From contig JAPKCR010000097.1 in the NCBI GenBank assembly GCA_026421135.1, forward strand, positions 1 to 7,291: a DNA stretch of 7,291 nucleotides, read 5' to 3'. The translations under genes were made by a program, and so were the position numbers. A model generated the notes under the pieces. It was given only the letters and a program-made list of their open reading frames with translations. It was not told the origin of the DNA and searched no databases. Below, piece after piece: positions 1 through 4,877 of this stretch; within the stretch, counting starts at the first letter, position 1; each line of letters opens with the position of its first letter. This DNA is from Sulfitobacter sp. Its GTDB lineage: Bacteria; Pseudomonadota; Alphaproteobacteria; Rhodobacterales; Rhodobacteraceae.

Positions 1-270
1 GCGTTTGCCGAAGGTTACCATGCCCGTGCCCAAGCGTATTTTCAGGCCGATCTATACGGCCCGGCGATTGATGATCTGGAATCTACCTTGGCACTTAATC
101 CACAGCAGTATAATGCGATTTTCGGTTTGGGCGCGATCTTGCAAGAGTTTGGAAACTTGCGCTCTGCCGCGGAACTGTATCGCCGGGTGTTAATGATTAA
201 CCCTCACCATGAAAACGCGCAAAAGGCGCTGGACGGGCTTCGGCGCGACGGTATTGGGCGCACACTCTAA
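1..270 (+). CDS. Tetratricopeptide-repeat (TPR) protein, C-terminal part only
   Basis: The 5' end lies outside the window; 89 codons remain, read in frame 1 from the first base, ending in TAA at 268-270. The fragment shows two TPR-like helix pairs: one around residues 3-33 (AYFQADLYGPAIDDLESTL, then LNP) and one around 38-68 (GAILQEFGNLRSAAELYRRV, then INP). The recurring Asn-Pro turn after each second helix and the Gly/Ala/Tyr spacing are typical of TPRs, which act as protein-protein scaffolds. TTG at 88 and ATG at 193 are internal codons, not starts, because the repeat pattern is continuous from base 1. The stop lies 18 bases before the helicase start on the same strand, so co-transcription is likely. 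The partner and specific role cannot be deduced. Cellular location is unknown because any signal peptide would be outside the window. Confidence 0.85.
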   Translation, partial: AFAEGYHARAQAYFQADLYGPAIDDLESTLALNPQQYNAIFGLGAILQEFGNLRSAAELYRRVLMINPHHENAQKALDGLRRDGIGRTL

Positions 271-288
271 GACGTCGGGAATGATCTG

Positions 289-3213
289 GTGACAGGCGAA
301 GGTAGGGTCGTGGCCGTTTTGGGCCCGACCAACACGGGCAAAACAACATATGCCATTGAACGGATGCTTGCGCATCGCACGGGGATCATCGGATTGCCGC
401 TGCGCCTGCTGGCGCGCGAGGTCTATGACCGGATCGTCGCACTGCGCGGCCCTTCCGTGGTCGCATTGGTCACGGGCGAGGAACGGATTGTCCCGCCGCG
501 CACGCAATATTGGGTGTGCACTGTCGAGGCGATGCCCGAGGGCATGGGCGCGGATTTGGTCGCCGTGGATGAAATCCAGCTGTGCGCCGACCCTGAGCGT
601 GGACATGTCTTTACCGACCGTTTGCTACGGGCGCGTGGCCTGCACGAGACGCTGTTTATGGGGTCTGATACAATGCGCGGTACCATTGCGGCGCTGGTCC
701 CCAAGGCGCAATTCATGAAACGCGAACGAATGTCCGAATTAACCTATGTAGGTCAGAAAAAGATAAGTCGTATGCGCCCACGCAGCGCAATTGTCGGGTT
801 TTCGGTTGAGAATGTATATGCGATAGCCGAGCTGATCCGTCGCCAAAAAGGGGGTGCGGCCGTTGTGATGGGTGCACTTTCGCCCCGCACGCGCAATGCG
901 CAGGTCGAAATGTATCAAAACGGCGAGGTCGATTATCTGGTGGCCACGGATGCCATCGGGATGGGGTTGAACCTTGATGTCGACCACGTAGCGTTCTCGG
1001 CTTTGAGCAAATTTGACGGACGGCGCATGCGCCCACTGGCACCGAACGAGTTGGCCCAGATTGCTGGGCGGGCAGGGCGTGGATTCAAGAGTGGGACATT
1101 CGGCGTGACCGGTGACGCCCCCCCATTGGAGGACGGCGTTGCCCGCGCTATCATGGACCACAATTTTACGCCACAGAACAAGATCAACTGGCGCAATCCG
1201 TCGCTTCAGTTCGGGTCGATCGACCGGCTGATCAAGACGCTTGAAATGGCCCCAGACCATGAACGTCTGTTCAAAGCGCGCGAGGCTGATGATCTTCGTG
1301 TGCTTAAATCGCTGGGCGAAGATGCCGAAATCGCAGCGCGTTGCACCGACGGACCCTCAGTCAAGTTGTTGTGGGATGTTTGCCGCATTCCGGACTTTCG
1401 TGGTATAAGCCATGCAGAGCACGCCAGCCTGCTTGAGACGATATTTATCTATCTGCATCAGCGTGGATCGATCCCGGACGACTGGATTGCGCGACAAATT
1501 CAGCGCATTGATCGAACCGATGGCGACATTGATGCGTTGTCTAAGCGACTGGCGTTTATCCGCACATGGACCTACGTCACCCAACGCAAAGGTTGGACAA
1601 GTGACGAAAGCCATTGGCGAGACGAGGCGCGTGTCGTAGAAGACAGACTGTCGGACGCGCTGCACGAGCGTCTGACCCAAAGATTTGTAGATCGGCGCAC
1701 ATCCGTGCTTTTGCGCCGGCTAGGACAGAAGGAAGCCATGGTGGCCGAAGTAAACGAGACCGGTGAAGTAACCGTTGAAGGCGAATTTGTAGGCAAGTTG
1801 GACGGTTTCCGTTTCCGGCAAGACAAAGGCGCTGGCTTCGCAGAAGACAAAACGATCAAGACCGCGTCATTGCAGGCTTTGGCCCCGCAATTCCATTTGC
1901 GTGCAGACCGTTTTTATAATGCACCCGATACCGAGATTGATTTCACAGAGCAGGGCGGCCTCATGTGGGGCAATTCGGCTGTGGGCAAGCTTGTTGCCGG
2001 CCCCGATGCGCTGAAACCCGGAATCGAGGTTTTTGTCGATGATGTTGCAGGACCCGAGGTTGCCCAAAAGGTGCAGCGCCGTTTGCAGCATTTCATTGAT
2101 CGCAAAATTGCGGCCTTGTTTGAGCCACTGGTTGCACTGTCCAAGGACGAGGCCCTTACCGGTCTTGCTCGCGGCTTCGCGTCCCGCATGGTCGAGAATT
2201 TCGGCATTTTGCCGCGCGCAGACATTGCTGATGATGTTAAAGCATTGGATCAAGACGCCCGTGGTGCCTTGCGCAAGCACGGCATCCGCTTTGGTCAATT
2301 CACAATCTTTATGCAGGCTTTGCTGAAACCCGCACCAACCCGCCTGCGGCTTGTTTTATGGTCGCTGGTCAAAGGCTTACAGGAATTTCCTGAATCGCCC
2401 CCTCCTGGTTTGGTGACAATTCCGGTGGATACAGCTGCCCCTGAAGGTGCCGATACCATGTCGGGCTACCGCAACGCTGGCACACGTGCGATCCGCATTG
2501 ATATGCTTGAACGGTTGGCAGACATGCTGCGGTCCGAGGATTCGCGCGGCGGGTTTGAGGCAAAGGCCGACATGTTGTCGATCACCGGCATGACGCTTGA
2601 GCAGTTCGCGGCCCTGATGGAAGGTCTTGGCTATAAGGCTGAGAAATCGGAGCGTACCAAGGTCAAGGCTGTTGATACCGTCATCCCGCATGATGGAGCC
2701 CAGATGGCGACGGACAAAGGTGCAGATGCAGACACGCCTGTTATGGATGTCGCTGCAGAGCAGCCAGCAGGCGGCATCGTCGCTGACCCTGCGGCGGCAC
2801 AGCCTGATGATATCGTCCCGGAAACGGCCAGCATATCAGATGAAGGCATTGCGCCTATCATCTCGGAAGAGGCGGAAACTCCTGAGGTTTCGGACCACAT
2901 CGCCGATACGGCCGCTGGGGAAAACCCTCTAGGTACGGCACCCGATGCTTCCATCGCCGGAGCAGAGACTGAAGTGTTTTATGTCTTTACCTGGGGCCGT
3001 CCCGTTCGCGCCAACCAATCTGCACGTCGCGGCGGTGGTGAGCGCCCACAAGGAAAAGGCAAGCCTGGACCTCGTGGCAAAAAAGGTGGCCAGCGTGACG
3101 CAAAGGGCGGCAACAAGTCGCAAAGCTCTAGCGCGCGTCCCCCCAAGGCAGAAAAGCCTATCGATCCAGACAACCCCTTTGCTGCGGCCCTGATGGGTCT
3201 CAAGACCAAGTAA
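289..3213 (+). CDS. SUV3-like superfamily 2 DExH RNA helicase with extended disordered tail
   Basis: ATP-dependent helicase of the SUV3/mitochondrial-degradosome family, expected to unwind RNA in the cytoplasm. Visible motifs: Walker A GPTNTGKT (12-19), motif Ia region GLPLRLLAREVYDR (35-48), motif II DEIQ (94-97), motif III GSDT (125-128), motif V ATDAIGMGLN (219-228) and motif VI QIAGRAGR (257-264). The SUV3-type segment RNPSLQF follows and an all-helical region runs to about 785. Residues about 788-896 form an Asp/Glu/Ala/Pro linker. Then come VFYVFTWGRP (896-905), a Gly/Lys/Arg-rich stretch to about 957, and the terminal DPDNPFAAALMGLK. The GTG start has GGGA at 277-280, 8 bases upstream; the ATG at 281 runs into a stop after three codons. 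At 974 residues it is longer than the mitochondrial homologues I recall (700-800 residues). The Rhodobacter sphaeroides regulator MgpS is, from memory, a helicase of similar size and may be an orthologue; this is unverified. RNA substrate unknown. Confidence 0.93.
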   Translation: MTGEGRVVAVLGPTNTGKTTYAIERMLAHRTGIIGLPLRLLAREVYDRIVALRGPSVVALVTGEERIVPPRTQYWVCTVEAMPEGMGADLVAVDEIQLCADPERGHVFTDRLLRARGLHETLFMGSDTMRGTIAALVPKAQFMKRERMSELTYVGQKKISRMRPRSAIVGFSVENVYAIAELIRRQKGGAAVVMGALSPRTRNAQVEMYQNGEVDYLVATDAIGMGLNLDVDHVAFSALSKFDGRRMRPLAPNELAQIAGRAGRGFKSGTFGVTGDAPPLEDGVARAIMDHNFTPQNKINWRNPSLQFGSIDRLIKTLEMAPDHERLFKAREADDLRVLKSLGEDAEIAARCTDGPSVKLLWDVCRIPDFRGISHAEHASLLETIFIYLHQRGSIPDDWIARQIQRIDRTDGDIDALSKRLAFIRTWTYVTQRKGWTSDESHWRDEARVVEDRLSDALHERLTQRFVDRRTSVLLRRLGQKEAMVAEVNETGEVTVEGEFVGKLDGFRFRQDKGAGFAEDKTIKTASLQALAPQFHLRADRFYNAPDTEIDFTEQGGLMWGNSAVGKLVAGPDALKPGIEVFVDDVAGPEVAQKVQRRLQHFIDRKIAALFEPLVALSKDEALTGLARGFASRMVENFGILPRADIADDVKALDQDARGALRKHGIRFGQFTIFMQALLKPAPTRLRLVLWSLVKGLQEFPESPPPGLVTIPVDTAAPEGADTMSGYRNAGTRAIRIDMLERLADMLRSEDSRGGFEAKADMLSITGMTLEQFAALMEGLGYKAEKSERTKVKAVDTVIPHDGAQMATDKGADADTPVMDVAAEQPAGGIVADPAAAQPDDIVPETASISDEGIAPIISEEAETPEVSDHIADTAAGENPLGTAPDASIAGAETEVFYVFTWGRPVRANQSARRGGGERPQGKGKPGPRGKKGGQRDAKGGNKSQSSSARPPKAEKPIDPDNPFAAALMGLKTK

Positions 3214-3600
3214 TTGGCGAAAGCGGCCACAAAACTGCGGCTGGATAAATGGCTGTGGCATGCGCGGTTCTTTAAGACACGATCCTTAGCGGCGGCACGC
3301 GTGCAAGCGGGTGCCGTCCGCGTCAACGGAAGTGTCGCGCAAAAACGGGCCACGATCATCGTGCCCGGCGACGTGCTGACCTTTGCGATGGGGGATGACA
3401 TTCGTGTGATCCAGGTCAATGGGATCGGCACACGGCGCGGTCCGGCCCCCGAAGCGCAGGAACTTTATACCGATCTGTCCCCGCCTGCGCCCAAATCCGA
3501 GAAGAAACCGCCCGAAAATCCTGCTTTTGAAGGAAAGGGGCGCCCCAGCAAGCGTGATCGGCGTGTGCTTGATCTTTCTCGGGCGCGCCATCTTGAATGA
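3214..3600 (+). CDS. S4-domain RNA-binding protein (HslR/Hsp15-like)
   Basis: Small cytoplasmic RNA-binding protein of 128 residues. The S4 fold occupies residues 8 to about 60: RLDKWLWHARFFKTRSLAA (9-27), then AGAVRVNG (32-39) and the PGDVL turn. This is the HslR/Hsp15-type signature; E. coli Hsp15 binds stalled 50S subunits carrying nascent chain. A proline/lysine-rich linker leads to a basic tail with GRPSKRDRR (109-117), a common ending in this family. The start is TTG, directly after the helicase TAA and in the same frame. No earlier start is possible, and no later one keeps the S4 signature. No good Shine-Dalgarno is visible, so translation probably depends on ribosomes terminating on the helicase. 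The family assignment is firm; a role in ribosome rescue is inferred from Hsp15 only. Confidence 0.92.
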   Translation: MAKAATKLRLDKWLWHARFFKTRSLAAARVQAGAVRVNGSVAQKRATIIVPGDVLTFAMGDDIRVIQVNGIGTRRGPAPEAQELYTDLSPPAPKSEKKPPENPAFEGKGRPSKRDRRVLDLSRARHLE

Positions 3601-3635
3601 TGTGCTGCGCTGATTTAGCAATGCGCCAATTCCGT

Positions 3636-3641
3636 TATAAA
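3636..3641 (+). promoter_or_regulatory. Possible -10 element for fdxA
   Basis: TATAAA matches the sigma-70 -10 consensus at five of six positions in the only AT-rich patch between the S4 gene and fdxA. The -35 region is poor: ATTTAG at 3613-3618 with a 17-base spacer. A start about 7 bases downstream would leave a leader of only a few bases before the ATG at 3652, so the transcript would be nearly leaderless. Alternatively fdxA is simply the last gene of the upstream unit. Confidence 0.3.
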
Positions 3642-3651
3642 AGATGATCCT

Positions 3652-3990
3652 ATGACCTATATCGTTAACGACGCCTGCATCGCCTGCAAATACACTGACT
3701 GCGTCGAGGTTTGCCCCGTGGATTGCTTCTATGAGGGTGAAAATATGTTGGTCATCCATCCCGACGAATGCATCGACTGCGGTGTGTGTGAACCTGAATG
3801 CCCCGCTGATGCTATCCGCCCGGATACCGAGCCGGACATGGAAAAATGGGTCGAATTTAACCGCAAGTATTCCGAACTGTGGCCTGTGATCATCACCAAA
3901 AAGGACCCCTTGCCCGAAGCGGAAGAACGCGATGGCGAAGCGGGCAAGTTGGACAAATACTTCTCGGAGGCACCGGGCGAGGGCGGTTGA
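3652..3990 (+). CDS. fdxA: Seven-iron ferredoxin FdxA ([3Fe-4S][4Fe-4S])
   Basis: Soluble low-potential electron carrier of 112 residues, the usual length for the Azotobacter vinelandii ferredoxin I family. Cysteines lie at 9, 12, 17, 21, 25, 40, 43, 46 and 50. Counting Met as residue 1, these match A. vinelandii FdI position for position. By that homology Cys9, 17 and 50 bind the [3Fe-4S] cluster and Cys21, 40, 43 and 46 bind the [4Fe-4S] cluster, leaving Cys12 and Cys25 as non-ligands. [18 protein letters not shown] (12-29) and the acidic C-terminal extension containing KKDPLP are diagnostic. The ATG at 3652 gives the expected short N-terminus (MTYIVNDAC). No strong Shine-Dalgarno is visible. 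It lies 51 bases after the S4 gene and is followed by a probable terminator at 4078-4110. The redox partner cannot be told from this context. Confidence 0.96.
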   Translation: MTYIVNDACIACKYTDCVEVCPVDCFYEGENMLVIHPDECIDCGVCEPECPADAIRPDTEPDMEKWVEFNRKYSELWPVIITKKDPLPEAEERDGEAGKLDKYFSEAPGEGG

Positions 3991-4031
3991 GCGATTCGCA
4001 CGGCCGACAATCTAAAGCGGGAATTTTGTGG

Positions 4032-4047
4032 GTTTTCGTCCGAAAAC
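4032..4047. repeat. Perfect inverted repeat GTTTTCG-TC-CGAAAAC
   Basis: Two 7-base arms are separated by two bases, 42 bases after the fdxA stop. The loop is too short for a full RNA hairpin, so a dimeric protein-binding site is a better reading, though a 6-bp stem with a 4-base loop is possible. Its left arm overlaps the possible -35 element TTTTCG (4033-4038). No regulator is recognised for it. Confidence 0.4.
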
Positions 4048-4061
4048 ACGTCTGCTATACA
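4033..4061 (+). promoter_or_regulatory. Possible upstream promoter with extended -10
   Basis: TTTTCG (4033-4038), a 17-base spacer, and TATACA (4056-4061) preceded by TG one base earlier, which gives an extended -10 form TGCTATACA. The -35 match is poor. Initiation would fall near 4068, just before the probable fdxA terminator at 4078-4110, which argues against its being the main carD promoter. The -10 lacks T at its last position, as is common in alphaproteobacterial promoters. Confidence 0.2.
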
Positions 4062-4074
4062 TTTATTTAATGTA
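4058..4074. repeat. AT-rich inverted repeat TACATT-TATTT-AATGTA
   Basis: Two perfect 6-base arms flank a 5-base spacer. The repeat overlaps the possible -10 at 4056-4061 and immediately precedes the fdxA terminator. It could be an operator or a weak RNA hairpin. It stands out because the surrounding sequence is GC-rich. Confidence 0.35.
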
Positions 4075-4077
4075 AAA

Positions 4078-4110
4078 GGCCCAGCGATCGCTTTCGGTGG
4101 GGCTGTTTTT
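4078..4110 (+). terminator. Probable rho-independent terminator of fdxA
   Basis: The left arm 4078-4087 (GGCCCAGCGA) pairs with 4094-4104 (TCGGTGGGGCT). One G-G mismatch and one bulged G interrupt the stem, and the loop is six bases. A T5 run at 4106-4110 follows one base later. Position and polarity fit the end of the fdxA transcript. The internal AGCGATCGCT (4083-4092) is itself a 10-base palindrome and could fold alternatively. Confidence 0.6.
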
Positions 4111-4138
4111 GTGGTATTGTCTTTTTAATGACTATACA
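4109..4138 (+). promoter_or_regulatory. Candidate carD promoter
   Basis: TTGTGG (4109-4114), an 18-base spacer and TATACA (4133-4138). Initiation would fall around 4145, leaving a leader of about 150 bases to the carD ATG. The -10 ends in A instead of T. Alphaproteobacterial promoters often lack that T and depend on CarD to stabilise the open complex, so the promoter is a plausible target of the protein it drives. Position and rough consensus only; no start site is known. Confidence 0.35.
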
Positions 4139-4151
4139 CACCTGCCACTTC

Positions 4152-4173
4152 TCAACCCTTCTGATGCGGTTGA
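4152..4173 (+). other. Hairpin in carD leader (TCAACC/GGTTGA)
   Basis: A 6-bp stem (4152-4157 with 4168-4173) closes a 10-base loop, CTTCTGATGC. It is followed directly by the 10-base palindrome AATTTAAATT (4174-4183). If transcription starts near 4145, this is the first structure in the transcript and leaves the pyrimidine-rich loop exposed. Confidence 0.35.
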
Positions 4174-4200
4174 AATTTAAATTCTGAAGTTGTGATTGAT

Positions 4201-4242
4201 GGCTGTCGGCCTTTATGGGGCCGGTCAGCCTTTGTCTTTGTG
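4201..4242 (+). terminator. Strong hairpin with T-rich tail in carD leader
   Basis: GGCTGTCGGCC (4201-4211) pairs with GGCCGGTCAGCC (4219-4230): five GC-rich outer and five inner pairs with a small internal bulge. The loop is about seven bases (TTTATGG). TTTGTCTTTG (4231-4240) follows, which is T-rich but interrupted. It lies about 50 bases upstream of the carD Shine-Dalgarno. It could be an attenuator in the leader, the end of a separate small RNA, or a stabilising stem. Confidence 0.45.
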
Positions 4243-4260
4243 AAAAGACGATCTACCCCT

Positions 4261-4276
4261 GCGGGCTGCGTCCCGT
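4261..4276 (+). other. Small hairpin just upstream of the carD ribosome binding site
   Basis: GCGGG (4261-4265) pairs with CCCGT (4272-4276, ending in a G-U pair) around a 6-base loop. It ends 4 bases before AAGGAG, so it could affect ribosome access without covering the site. Short stem; low certainty. Confidence 0.25.
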
Positions 4277-4280
4277 GACC

Positions 4281-4286
4281 AAGGAG
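4281..4286 (+). promoter_or_regulatory. Shine-Dalgarno AAGGAG deciding the carD start
   Basis: A near-perfect Shine-Dalgarno. It ends only 2 bases before the ATG at 4289 but 8 bases before the in-frame ATG at 4295, so the second ATG is the favoured initiator. Confidence 0.75.
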
Positions 4287-4294
4287 CCATGTTT

Positions 4295-4810
4295 ATGAGC
4301 AAGTCGAAAAAGCTAGATTTCCGTCCAAACGAATTCGTCGTTTATCCTGCGCACGGCGTCGGACAAATTGTGTCGGTCGAAGAACAGGAAGTTGCGGGCA
4401 TCACGCTAGAACTGTTCGTGATCGCTTTCGTAAAAGACAAAATGACACTGCGTGTGCCAACCCACAAAGCAGTCGAAATCGGGATGCGTTCGCTTAGCAG
4501 CCCTGACACGATCACCCACGCGATGAAGACCCTCAAGGGTAAAGCTAAGGTGAAGCGGGCCATGTGGTCGCGCCGTGCGCAAGAATACGAACAAAAGATC
4601 AACTCGGGCGATTTGATTGCGATTGCAGAGGTCGTTCGCGACCTGCACCGCACTGATGACCAGCGCGAGCAAAGCTATTCTGAGCGTCAGCTATACGAAG
4701 CCGCACTTGAGCGTTTGACGCGTGAAGTGTCTGCCGTCGCCGGTGGCGATGAATTGGCCGCCGCCAAGCAGATTGGCGATGTTCTGGAAAGCCGCGTCGC
4801 GGCCGCCTAA
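4295..4810 (+). CDS. carD: CarD/CdnL-family RNA polymerase-binding transcription regulator
   Basis: 171-residue cytoplasmic regulator that binds the RNA polymerase beta subunit and stabilises open promoter complexes, especially at rRNA and growth-related promoters. Residues about 9-65 form the Tudor-like RNAP-interaction domain (FRPNEFVVYPAHGVGQI at 9-25, DKMTLRVP at 48-55). The helical DNA-contacting domain follows, with Trp91 in AMWSRRAQEYEQKINSGDL (89-107), the position of the conserved wedge Trp, and RDLHRTDDQREQSYSERQLYEAA further on. Length fits the alphaproteobacterial short CarD type. I chose ATG 4295 because AAGGAG is 8 bases upstream; ATG 4289 is in frame, would add Met-Phe, and lies only 2 bases from it. 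It follows fdxA after about 300 bases carrying its own promoter candidates, so is probably transcribed separately. R. sphaeroides CarD is reported, from memory, to repress its own promoter. Confidence 0.95.
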   Translation: MSKSKKLDFRPNEFVVYPAHGVGQIVSVEEQEVAGITLELFVIAFVKDKMTLRVPTHKAVEIGMRSLSSPDTITHAMKTLKGKAKVKRAMWSRRAQEYEQKINSGDLIAIAEVVRDLHRTDDQREQSYSERQLYEAALERLTREVSAVAGGDELAAAKQIGDVLESRVAAA

Positions 4811-4827
4811 AGGGCACAATTAGAAAT

Positions 4828-4862
4828 AAAAAAAGCCGCGGCATGTTTTCCTTGCCGCGGCT
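4828..4862 (-). terminator. Rho-independent terminator between the converging carD and antiporter genes
   Basis: Perfect 10-bp stem, AGCCGCGGCA (4834-4843) with TGCCGCGGCT (4853-4862), and a 9-base loop. On the minus strand it is followed by a T7 run (plus-strand A7, 4828-4834; the last A is also the first stem base), so it is an excellent terminator for the antiporter transcript, 15 bases after its stop. On the plus strand the stem is followed by ATTGCTAG without a T run, so termination of carD from the same stem would be weaker. Confidence 0.85.
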
Positions 4863-4877
4863 ATTGCTAGTTTAGCG

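Noticed and set aside
88..270. Separate 60-residue protein starting at TTG 88
   Set aside because: The same frame is open from base 1 and the TPR helix pattern continues upstream, so it is part of a truncated larger gene.
190..606. Minus-strand open frame of 138 codons across the TPR/helicase junction
   Set aside because: It covers the Walker A and DEIQ motifs of the helicase in antisense and has no recognisable protein features.
1867..2298. Minus-strand open frame of 143 codons inside the helicase
   Set aside because: Antisense shadow of the helicase helical region; no domain and no start signal.
3879..4070. Plus-strand 63-codon frame overlapping the end of fdxA
   Set aside because: It mostly overlaps fdxA out of frame, with no ribosome site or recognisable motif; the remainder is intergenic.
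3991..4294. Riboswitch, tRNA or small gene in the fdxA-carD spacer
   Set aside because: No cloverleaf, no known riboswitch core that I recognise, and no open frame with a good ribosome site; only the hairpins, dyads and promoter-like boxes listed.
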